Source of the DNA: Emcibacteraceae bacterium
GTDB lineage: Bacteria; Pseudomonadota; Alphaproteobacteria; Sphingomonadales; Emcibacteraceae
NCBI GenBank assembly: GCA_021774795.1
Contig: JAJFIR010000031.1
Location: forward strand, 124,001 to 188,000
Length of the DNA stretch: 64,000 nt
Direction of reading: 5' to 3'
Shown: piece after piece, positions 33,834-40,558 of the stretch
Layout of the letters: every line of letters begins with the position of its first letter
Numbering within the stretch: position 1 is the first letter of the stretch
Program-made: the position numbers and the translations under genes
Notes under the pieces: generated by a model
Database searches by the model: none
Seen by the model: the letters and a program-made list of their open reading frames with translations, nothing else
Told to the model about the DNA's origin: nothing

Positions 33834-34394
33834 ATGAAAAATTCAACTGAACGATGGCGTGATGAAATAGTAAGTTTATTGCCAAGGTTGAGGCGATTTG
33901 CTTTTGCACTTACGACCTCCTCGACGGATGCTGACGATTTATTGCAGGCAACGGTTGAAAAGGCGCTCATGAAATATCAGCAGTTTGAGTCAGGAACCGA
34001 TTTGGACAAGTGGTTGTTTAGGATATGTAAAAATACTTGGATTGATGAGATACGATCCCGCCAAGTAAGAGGTCCCGTGGTTGACCCTATTGACTATAAG
34101 TCAGAACTACAAATAGACGGTGAAAAAATACTTATAAATAAACTCCAACTTGCGGAAGTGAATAACGCTATGAAGAGTTTGCAGGATGAGCAAAGAATGA
34201 TACTCGCTATGGTTGTTATTGAAGGATATTCGTATAAAGAAGTATCTGTAATGCTTAATATTCCTATAGGTACTGTCATGAGCCGCCTGTCTCGAGCGCG
34301 GATCGCCGTTATAAAAGAAATTAATGATGGAAAAACAAAATTGTTTAACCCTGCAAATGAAGATTTTAGAGGATTTGGCCGTGAAGATAAATGA
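33834..34394 (+). CDS. ECF-type RNA polymerase sigma factor
   Basis: 186 residues. Region 2: LLPRLRRFAFALTTSSTDADDLLQAT and KWLFRICKNTWIDEIRS, with the DDLLQ core-binding motif. Region 4: MILAMVVIEGYSYKEVSVML and GTVMSRLSRARIAVI, the helix-turn-helix reading the -35 box. No additional sensor domain. Such factors redirect RNA polymerase to a small regulon when released from an anti-sigma partner. The stop overlaps the chosen start of the anti-sigma gene, showing translational coupling. The surrounding genes (subtilase, repeat protein, outer-membrane barrel) are the natural candidate regulon: an envelope stress or surface-structure function. Confidence 0.9.
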   Translation: MKNSTERWRDEIVSLLPRLRRFAFALTTSSTDADDLLQATVEKALMKYQQFESGTDLDKWLFRICKNTWIDEIRSRQVRGPVVDPIDYKSELQIDGEKILINKLQLAEVNNAMKSLQDEQRMILAMVVIEGYSYKEVSVMLNIPIGTVMSRLSRARIAVIKEINDGKTKLFNPANEDFRGFGREDK

Positions 34395-35196
34395 CGAGAT
34401 ACTTTGCGCTTACCTGGACGGCGAACTTTCTAAGGAAAATCGCGCCGCAGTGGAACTTGCCATTGAAAAATCACCCGAGGTTTTGAAAAGATTGGAAGTA
34501 TTTAATAATATTGATGATCTGTTTGCAAAAACCTACCGTACTATTGATGATAAACCAATGCCGGACGGTGTTCTTTCCATGCTACAAACATTTTCTCAAA
34601 AACCTTTGACCGAAAATCAACTTGGGGGGGGAAACCAACACTCCTTTGATGGTAACGGCTCAGCAGTAAATAAAAAGTCATTTTGGTCTGTGGCGATAGC
34701 TGCGAGTATTGCTCTTTTAATTGGAATTGGTATTGATCGCGTTTTTCTTATTTCAAAACCTAATGTGAATCAAACACCGGAAATTATATTTGCTCAACAA
34801 ACTGTTGGTGTTATTGAACCAGAAAACGCCCTATTTGATATTCTTGAGAAACAACCAAGCGGATCATCGGTAATTTTAAGCCAAAGCACCTCTACAATAG
34901 TTACGCCCGTCATGACTTTTAAAAAAGGGGGTAGCGGATATTGCCGAGAATTTAATATAACCTCATTAGGCGAAGGCACTAAAAATATTGCCTGTCGCGG
35001 GGGCAATAACGTCTGGGTAGTGGAAGTGGCTGTCAAGGTTGATGACCCATCACTGTTTGTCAGCGGCTTGTATCAAACTGCAACATCGCAAAATGAACCG
35101 ATAATTGATGCGGCGGTTCGTCATCTGATAGAAGGAGATGTCCTTAATATTGATGCTGAGGCATTTTTGATCAGGAAAAAATGGCAAATGGATTAA
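34381..35196 (+). CDS. Anti-sigma factor, membrane-anchored
   Basis: 271 residues from GTG 34381, chosen because AGAGGA lies 7 nt before it and it gives VKINDEILCAYLDGELS, the standard opening of an anti-sigma cytoplasmic domain; the open frame extends further upstream to 34324 inside the sigma gene. Residues 1-100 bind the sigma factor. SVAIAASIALLIGIGI (about residue 102-120) is the single membrane helix. The periplasmic part (about 125-271) has the features GSGYCREFNI and KNIACRGGNNVWVVEVAV, with two Cys that could form a disulfide. No HxxxCxxC zinc motif, so not a ZAS type. An eight-G tract at about 34624-34631 lies in the linker before the helix. Confidence 0.82.
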   Translation: MKINDEILCAYLDGELSKENRAAVELAIEKSPEVLKRLEVFNNIDDLFAKTYRTIDDKPMPDGVLSMLQTFSQKPLTENQLGGGNQHSFDGNGSAVNKKSFWSVAIAASIALLIGIGIDRVFLISKPNVNQTPEIIFAQQTVGVIEPENALFDILEKQPSGSSVILSQSTSTIVTPVMTFKKGGSGYCREFNITSLGEGTKNIACRGGNNVWVVEVAVKVDDPSLFVSGLYQTATSQNEPIIDAAVRHLIEGDVLNIDAEAFLIRKKWQMD

Positions 35197-35253
35197 TTAA
35201 TTTCCGTTAAAATTACCTATTTACAATATATTATCATTTTTTTTACTTTTCCA

Positions 35254-35279
35254 GGAATAAAATACAGTCTTGTGACGTT
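35254..35279 (+). promoter_or_regulatory. Candidate ECF promoter GGAAT-17-CGTT
   Basis: GGAAT at 35254-35258, 17-bp spacer, CGTT at 35276-35279. This is one base from the GGAAC-N16/17-CGTT consensus of alphaproteobacterial EcfG, and similar elements are used by other ECF sigmas. It lies 158 bp upstream of the repeat-protein gene, implying a long 5' leader. Inferred only. Confidence 0.35.
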
Positions 35280-35436
35280 ATCTATGGGAGAGCGAAATTG
35301 CGTTTTATAATAAATTAACGGAAACACAGCCGTTAGCTTATTCGTAAATTGAGTTTTAACTTTAATATCTATGTATTTAGTTCACCTTTAACTTCAGGGA
35401 TTGTGCTAAATCATACAGCAATAAGAAGGAAGTAAA

Positions 35437-36102
35437 ATGCGAATTATATCCACATTGGTAATTGTGACCATCGGTTTTCTGAGCATGATAATTTTTAGCT
35501 CTGCTGCTACAGCGCAAAGCGTTAGCGAAGATGCACGAGAAGCTACAGAAAACGAAGTTGAACTTCACAGAGGTGGTACTGAAACAGAAGCTGAACACGC
35601 AGCGCGTGAAGCCGAAGACGATGCTTCCGATGATTCACGTGACGTAACAAGAGCTGGTGAAGCCGCTAAGGATGCAAGAGAAGACGCACGTGAAGCTGCT
35701 AAGGATGCGAGAGAAGACGCACGTGAAGCCGCTAAAGATGCAAGAGAAGACGCACGTGAAGCCGCTAAGGATGCGAGAGAAGACGCACGTGAAGCCGCTA
35801 AAGATGCAAGAGAAGACGCACTAGAGGCTGCCCATGAGGCCGCCGAAGAAGCAGATGAGATTGCCCGTGAAGCCGTTGAAGAGGCTGAGGAAGCCGCTCA
35901 GGAAGCAGCTGAAGAAGCGGAAGAGATTGCCCGTGAAGCTGCTGAGGAGGCTGAGGAAGCCGCTCGGGAAGCTGCTGAAGAAGCGGAAGAGATTGCACGA
36001 GAAGCTGCTGAAGAGGCTGAAGAAGCTGCTCAGGAAGCAGCGAAGGAAGCGGAAGAAGCCGCACGCGAAGCTTCAAAAGAAGCGGTATCTGGGGGGGATT
36101 AA
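35437..36102 (+). CDS. Secreted Ala/Glu/Arg-rich coiled-coil repeat protein
   Basis: 221 residues with a clear signal peptide (1-27, ...SSAATAQS). From residue 75 there are five copies of an 11-residue unit close to EAAKDAREDAR, then about eight units of EAAEEAEEIAR/EAAEEAEEAAQ type. The 11-residue (hendecad) period predicts a straight, right-handed coiled coil with alternating acidic and basic faces. No Cys, no aromatic residues, no enzyme motif. The ribosome site AGGAAG precedes the ATG. Composition matches the stalk of the nearby subtilase (31818-33530) except that Arg/Asp are added, so pairing of the two helices or a shared periplasm-spanning role is plausible. Not assignable to a known family by eye. 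Confidence 0.8.
   Translation: MRIISTLVIVTIGFLSMIIFSSAATAQSVSEDAREATENEVELHRGGTETEAEHAAREAEDDASDDSRDVTRAGEAAKDAREDAREAAKDAREDAREAAKDAREDAREAAKDAREDAREAAKDAREDALEAAHEAAEEADEIAREAVEEAEEAAQEAAEEAEEIAREAAEEAEEAAREAAEEAEEIAREAAEEAEEAAQEAAKEAEEAAREASKEAVSGGD
35659..35823 (+). repeat. Five tandem 33-bp repeats inside the coiled-coil gene
   Basis: The units GAAGCCGCTAAGGATGCAAG... begin at 35659, 35692, 35725, 35758 and 35791, nearly identical at DNA level (changes such as AAG/AAA and GCA/GCG are mostly silent). Each keeps the reading frame, so copy number could change by slippage or recombination without breaking the protein. Confidence 0.9.
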
Positions 36103-36187
36103 TATATTCTTATAATAAGGATGGTATGATTACAAAAAACTGTCCAATAACATAATTTAGATATATTAATGTACAAAGGGTTAATTT

Positions 36188-37111
36188 ATGCTGCCAAAAA
36201 AAATATTTACTACAATTACGCTTATTACAATGACTTTAATGGTCAAGGCCGGGGCCGTTGCCCAAACTAAAGGGGATGATCCTTTTTCCTTAAGTCTCAA
36301 AGTAGGTGCGGAATATGACGATAATATTACTGTTGAAAGCGTCGATCTAACAAGCCGGAGAGGCGACGAGTCAGCTTTGTTAGGTGGTGCTGTTGGTTAT
36401 AAGTTAATCAATAATAACAATTCAACCCTGAAGGTCGGGTATAGTTTTTCGCAAAGCCTGCACTTTGAGCTAGCAGATTTCGATTTGCAAATTCATGGCG
36501 CAAACTTGACAACCAGTACTAAAGTCAACGATGTCACGATTGGTGTTTCATATTTTTACAACAATATCAGATTGGGTAGCAATCCATTTCTTGACATGCA
36601 TATTGTTAACCCAAATTTTAACACACTTATCGGTAATAAAATATTGCTAATAGGCGGCTATGAATACCAAAAGCAAAAATTCAAACAGGCTATTCTTTTT
36701 GATCGTAACGCCGGACGTCATAGCGGGAATGCCAGACTCTATTTTCTTTTGGGTAAAGGTCGTACGATCAATGTTGGATATAAAATAAGCCGCCATAATA
36801 CAGTTGCCTCCGAACTAATATATTGGGCTCATACAATTGATGCTGGATTTAAATTACCGATCGATGTTATCGAGGGCGCAAATATCAGGGGGCGTTATCG
36901 CTACAGACAGCGGGATTACTCAAATATCAATCCAAGACTAGGTGAAAATCGAGCTGACAAGAGACATTCTGTTCGATTAAGTGTTGAGACACCAATTGTT
37001 AATTCGATCACCGGAAACCTGGAGTACGAATATATTAATTCAAAATCTAACCTTGCCAGTCAAAATTATAATAGCCATGTGATTAGCTATCAGCTAGAAT
37101 GGAAATACTAA
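36188..37111 (+). CDS. Outer-membrane beta-barrel protein
   Basis: 307 residues, signal peptide 1-26 (...GAVAQT). The rest is alternating amphipathic strands: LSLKVGAEYDDNITVE, STLKVGYSFSQSLHF, KVNDVTIGVSYFYNN, RTINVGYKISRH, ANIRGRYRYRQRDYS, and a final VISYQLEWKY with the aromatic terminal residue of Bam-assembled barrels. About 12-14 strands. VGAEYDDNIT resembles the start of the barrel in DUF560/Slam-like and other uncharacterised barrels, but there is no TPR domain here. It is 85 bp after the repeat-protein gene; probably in the same sigma-controlled unit. Function unknown: porin, anchor or export channel are possible. Confidence 0.75.
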   Translation: MLPKKIFTTITLITMTLMVKAGAVAQTKGDDPFSLSLKVGAEYDDNITVESVDLTSRRGDESALLGGAVGYKLINNNNSTLKVGYSFSQSLHFELADFDLQIHGANLTTSTKVNDVTIGVSYFYNNIRLGSNPFLDMHIVNPNFNTLIGNKILLIGGYEYQKQKFKQAILFDRNAGRHSGNARLYFLLGKGRTINVGYKISRHNTVASELIYWAHTIDAGFKLPIDVIEGANIRGRYRYRQRDYSNINPRLGENRADKRHSVRLSVETPIVNSITGNLEYEYINSKSNLASQNYNSHVISYQLEWKY

Positions 37112-37160
37112 TTTTTTTCTTGGCGTTTGATTTAGAAACCGGATAGTGAGCGAACGAAAC

Positions 37161-37442
37161 ATGAAACATCTTGCATTTTTATTTTTATTTTGGCTCAGTG
37201 CTTGCGGCGGTGGATTTTCAGGTGAATATCGTGCGCTTGAAGGCGCAATCAGTCTAGATTTTAGATCCGATGGCAGGGTAAGTCAGTCGATGATTGGCAA
37301 TAGATTTGCCGAATTTGACTTTGAAAAAACTGGCGATGAGATAAAGATATATGTTGCACCGGGCCTCGCTCAAGTTTATAGATTACAGAGCGATGATGTG
37401 CTCATCGGCCCAGGAGGAATAACCTTGGTAAGAAGGCGTTAG
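37161..37442 (+). CDS. Small lipoprotein
   Basis: 93 residues from ATG 37161 (a GTG five codons upstream is an alternative start). MKHLAFLFLFWLSACGGG has a hydrophobic stretch and an LSAC lipobox, so the mature protein starts with a lipidated Cys at residue 15. The remaining 78 residues look like a small beta-sandwich or barrel (EGAISLDFRSDGRVS, FEKTGDEIKIYVAPG, DVLIGPGGITLVRR). No family recognised. It follows the outer-membrane barrel by 49 bp in the same direction and converges with the ccmI-like gene, with stops one base apart. Confidence 0.75.
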   Translation: MKHLAFLFLFWLSACGGGFSGEYRALEGAISLDFRSDGRVSQSMIGNRFAEFDFEKTGDEIKIYVAPGLAQVYRLQSDDVLIGPGGITLVRRR

Positions 37443-37443
37443 T

Positions 37444-38442
37444 TTAATTTCTTGCTTGAGACTGAGCCTGTTCATATAAGGCTTTAATGTCGTCATCGTT
37501 TGGAGAAATCTTCAAGGCGTTTTGGTAGGCATTTGCAGAATTTTTCCACTCCCCTAGAACACCATATGAGCGCGCCAGGTTCAACCATCCATCGAGATCG
37601 TCGGGATTTTCTTCTAATTTTACTGCGAGCCCATCGACCATACTGCGAATAAATGAGCTCCTGTCTTGGGTGGACATAGCATTGACTTCCGCTACCTGCT
37701 CAATGGTCGGCTGCTTCATCGAATTTGTGTTTAAATTGTTTCCGTCAATCGATCTTAATCGTTCTTCTACTTGTGCAACCCAAGGGGCACCAGTCGGGGC
37801 AATTTTTAATAATGAATTCAAACGAACGGCGGCTAATTCCGCATTACCGGTTTGAATTTCATATTGTGCCAAATCGTATCCTGCTCTTGGGTTGGCGGGT
37901 TCCGTCTCGATTGCCTTTCGAAAAAATTCAGCGGCTTTATCCGGTACTTTTCCGCCGCCAATTTCTGTAAGCGTTTCACCGTAAGAAAGAAGAAGATCAA
38001 TATTGTCAGGGTTTTCATTTATCCGCTCCTCAAATATTGATACAGCGCGAGCTGGCTGATTTAATGCAACATATGAGCGTCCAAGTAATATCCAACCACT
38101 AATATCATTCGGATTTTGTTTCAACTTTGCTTCCAATCTTGATGTAACTGAACTCATAGACATCTCGTTTTGGTCTGGTTTAATGGATGCATTTAATGGA
38201 CCTGACCATTTGAGATCACCTGGATCGGGGAATTCAAATGACATCGCGGCTACGGTTTCTTCTTCAACATTCTCTGAAAAATAATAGTTTAAACTTATTG
38301 GCAAAATTAGAACAGTTACAACAAGAGATAAAACGAATGCACGAGTTTTTTTACTGTGAGCCATTCGCGGCCATAAAGAGTAAAGAATTACAGCGGCTCC
38401 AATGATTGAGCTGGTAATAAGTAATAGCCAATTCATATTCAA
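37444..38442 (-). CDS. ccmI: CcmI/CycH-like cytochrome c biogenesis TPR protein
   Basis: 332 residues. Two N-terminal membrane helices (about 3-22 and 33-53) with a short loop, then a periplasmic domain with TPR pairs: DISGWILLGRSYVALNQPARAVSIFE, NIDLLLSYGETLTEIGG, PANPRAGYDLAQYEIQTGN and LDGWLNLARSYGVLGEWKNSANAYQNAL. This is the CcmI plan, in which the TPR part holds the apocytochrome C-terminus for haem ligation by CcmF/CcmH. The start overlaps the end of ccmG by 4 bp (ATGA). No ccmF or ccmH follows, so the other Ccm genes are elsewhere. A dedicated maturation pair next to multihaem cytochrome genes suggests local specialisation. Confidence 0.8.
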   Translation of the reverse strand: MNMNWLLLITSSIIGAAVILYSLWPRMAHSKKTRAFVLSLVVTVLILPISLNYYFSENVEEETVAAMSFEFPDPGDLKWSGPLNASIKPDQNEMSMSSVTSRLEAKLKQNPNDISGWILLGRSYVALNQPARAVSIFEERINENPDNIDLLLSYGETLTEIGGGKVPDKAAEFFRKAIETEPANPRAGYDLAQYEIQTGNAELAAVRLNSLLKIAPTGAPWVAQVEERLRSIDGNNLNTNSMKQPTIEQVAEVNAMSTQDRSSFIRSMVDGLAVKLEENPDDLDGWLNLARSYGVLGEWKNSANAYQNALKISPNDDDIKALYEQAQSQARN

Positions 38443-38954
38443 TTCCTTTTCGATAAGGGTAGGATATCATGATCTATATCTTCCCGCTTTAAGCGACCCG
38501 ATTTATGGTAGATAACCGAGCCATTTTCATTAAGAACAAAAGTTTGTGGAATGCTGGATATTTCCCATACAGGGCCAAGTTCGCCAACCTGATCTAGTGC
38601 AGTCAGAAGATAAGGATTACCTGTATCAAGCAGAAACTTTTTGGCCAACTCCTCCTTGTCTTGAAAAGCTATTCCTAACATATCAATATCTTTATCGGCC
38701 AACTCTAACAAAAATGGATGTTCCATTTTGCACGGTCCGCACCAAGACGCAAAAAAATTAACCACCCTTATATTTTGGTTCTCTATATCACTATTATTGA
38801 GGGTAATTCCCTCTATATCTAACGAGGGTAAATTAAACTCCGGGAGTCGCACAAAAGAAGCGGCTAATTCACTTTTTTGATTCTCGGTATTTGTGATCCA
38901 ATAAAGCTGAAAAATGAAAATTATTCCGGGTATCAATAAAAGATATTGTCTCAT
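38439..38954 (-). CDS. ccmG: CcmG/DsbE-like thiol:disulfide oxidoreductase
   Basis: 171 residues. A single N-terminal membrane anchor (about 4-20), then a thioredoxin fold in the periplasm with active site NFFASWCGPCKMEHP (WCGPC, followed by the EHP typical of CcmG/DsbE), GIAFQDKEELAKKFL, and cis-Pro in ISSIPQTFVLNENG. CcmG keeps the CXXCH cysteines of apocytochromes reduced before haem attachment. WCGPC rather than the usual WCxPC with V/P is still within the family. First gene of a two-gene unit with ccmI, divergent (290 bp) from the multihaem redox operon, whose products need about 40 such sites prepared. Confidence 0.88.
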   Translation of the reverse strand: MRQYLLLIPGIIFIFQLYWITNTENQKSELAASFVRLPEFNLPSLDIEGITLNNSDIENQNIRVVNFFASWCGPCKMEHPFLLELADKDIDMLGIAFQDKEELAKKFLLDTGNPYLLTALDQVGELGPVWEISSIPQTFVLNENGSVIYHKSGRLKREDIDHDILPLSKRN

Positions 38955-39244
38955 AGGTAATTTCCGTTTTGAGTAAGTTAGAACGCATAAAAATACTGCG
39001 CCTATTTTCGTTACTTTACCATTTATTATTACATAAAATTTTAGTCAATCATAAGACTTTATTTTGAATATGGGAGTAAATTAATCTGACATCTTAACGA
39101 CGGTATAATATTAAAGGAAATAATCCAAAAATGTGTCACAAATTGGTCGCTTTTCGTTGATAGGATGTTAAAATGGTTCGTGTTATAAGTAATTGTATTT
39201 AATATATAAAATAATAATAATTCGCAATATTAAGAAAAAAATTT

Positions 39245-40558
39245 ATGACAGAATTATACCAAGAAAACTGGCTCATATATGGCCTTCTAATATTTACCTT
39301 TTTTGCCATTTATTACCTGAAAAAAAGTAATCAGGAACGTAAAAGTCGCGTGCGGAAATCAGAAGAAATTGATGCCGGTTTGATCGAGCCTCCTTCGCTT
39401 CATCCAGTCATTGATCCAAACAAATGTCTTGGCTGTTCTGCATGTGTAAAAGCGTGTCCCGAAGGAGGCGTTATTGGCATTTTGAATGGCAAAGCAGAAT
39501 TGATCGCTCCCACGCATTGTATTGGTCATGGCGCTTGCAAAAAAGCGTGCCCGTTTGATGCTATCGAACTTGTATTTGGTACCGAAAAACGGGGCGTAGA
39601 TATCCCCTACGTTGACAAGAATTTTGAGACGAATGTGCCGGGTATTTTTATAGCAGGTGAACTCGGTGGAATGGGTCTCATCAGAAACGCTGTTGAACAG
39701 GGTAAACAAGCACTAAATTATATTATTGATAAGCATATTGGTCAGAAAATTGATGGCGTTTTAGATGTATTAATAGTCGGTGCTGGACCAGCAGGTTTTT
39801 CAGCTTCGTTGGCAGCATTGGAGAAGAACCTCAATTTTGTGACCCTCGAACAAGAAACTTTTGGCGGCACCGTCGCCCACTATCCACGCGGAAAAGTGGT
39901 TATGACGCAACCGGTTAAGTTACCGATTTACGGTAACGCCAATTTCAAGGAAACAACAAAAGAAAAACTTTTGGAGTTCTGGCAAGTTGTAAGAGACACA
40001 ACCAACCTTAAAATTCATTACGGGGAAAGAGTGGTAGCTGTTGAACAAGGCGATGATGTTTTTGAAATAACAACTGAGACAAAAAGCTACCAAACCAAAA
40101 GTTTGTTGTTGGCCGTTGGCCGTCGCGGAACACCACGAAAGTTGGACGTACCGGGAGAAGATCACAAGAAAGTTGTCTATAATTTGATCGATCCACTTCA
40201 ATATGCGGGTCAACATATCCTTATCGTTGGGGGCGGTGATAGTGCCCTTGAAGCAGCGGATGCAATTTCACAAGTTCAAGGAACGACAGTAAGTCTATCT
40301 TATCGGAGCGAAGCATTTGGTCGCGCCAAGCAAAAAAACCGCGAGAAAATTGACGTTGCTCAAAATGATGGGCGATTGAAATTGATGATGCCGTCCACAG
40401 TTAAAAAAATCGAGGCAGGATTTGTTACCCTTGAACAGAATGGTGACGAAATTACACTACAAAATGACGGTGTAATTATTTGTGCAGGGGGAATTTTGCC
40501 GTCGGCTTTCTTAAGAGAAGTTGGCATCGATGTCGAAACAAAATATGGGTCAGCATAG
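39245..40558 (+). CDS. Membrane-anchored ferredoxin-flavoprotein oxidoreductase
   Basis: 437 residues. Membrane helix 8-26, then two ferredoxin-type clusters: KCLGCSACVKACP (C61, C64, C67, C71) and HCIGHGACKKACP (C92, H95, C98, C102), where His takes one Cys position. Next, residues 118-156 (NVPGIFIAGELGGMGLIRNA) look like the C-terminal FAD motif of thioredoxin-reductase-like enzymes, yet they precede the N-terminal FAD motif VLIVGAGPAGFSAS (176-189); HILIVGGGDSALEAADAI (about 325) is the NAD(P) motif. So the domain order appears permuted. No CxxC disulfide, so not a TrxR. Likely passes electrons between NAD(P)H and the cluster pair at the inner face of the membrane; first gene of the operon with cytochromes b and c. 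Confidence 0.82.
   Translation: MTELYQENWLIYGLLIFTFFAIYYLKKSNQERKSRVRKSEEIDAGLIEPPSLHPVIDPNKCLGCSACVKACPEGGVIGILNGKAELIAPTHCIGHGACKKACPFDAIELVFGTEKRGVDIPYVDKNFETNVPGIFIAGELGGMGLIRNAVEQGKQALNYIIDKHIGQKIDGVLDVLIVGAGPAGFSASLAALEKNLNFVTLEQETFGGTVAHYPRGKVVMTQPVKLPIYGNANFKETTKEKLLEFWQVVRDTTNLKIHYGERVVAVEQGDDVFEITTETKSYQTKSLLLAVGRRGTPRKLDVPGEDHKKVVYNLIDPLQYAGQHILIVGGGDSALEAADAISQVQGTTVSLSYRSEAFGRAKQKNREKIDVAQNDGRLKLMMPSTVKKIEAGFVTLEQNGDEITLQNDGVIICAGGILPSAFLREVGIDVETKYGSA

Noticed and set aside
35798-36115. Leu/Pro- and Lys/Arg-rich open frames on both strands
   Set aside because: Shadows of the coiled-coil repeat gene in other frames; no ribosome sites and extreme composition.
39160-39180. FNR-like TTGAT box before the redox operon
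   Set aside because: Only the left half matches; the right half (GTTAA) does not fit ATCAA, so oxygen control cannot be claimed.
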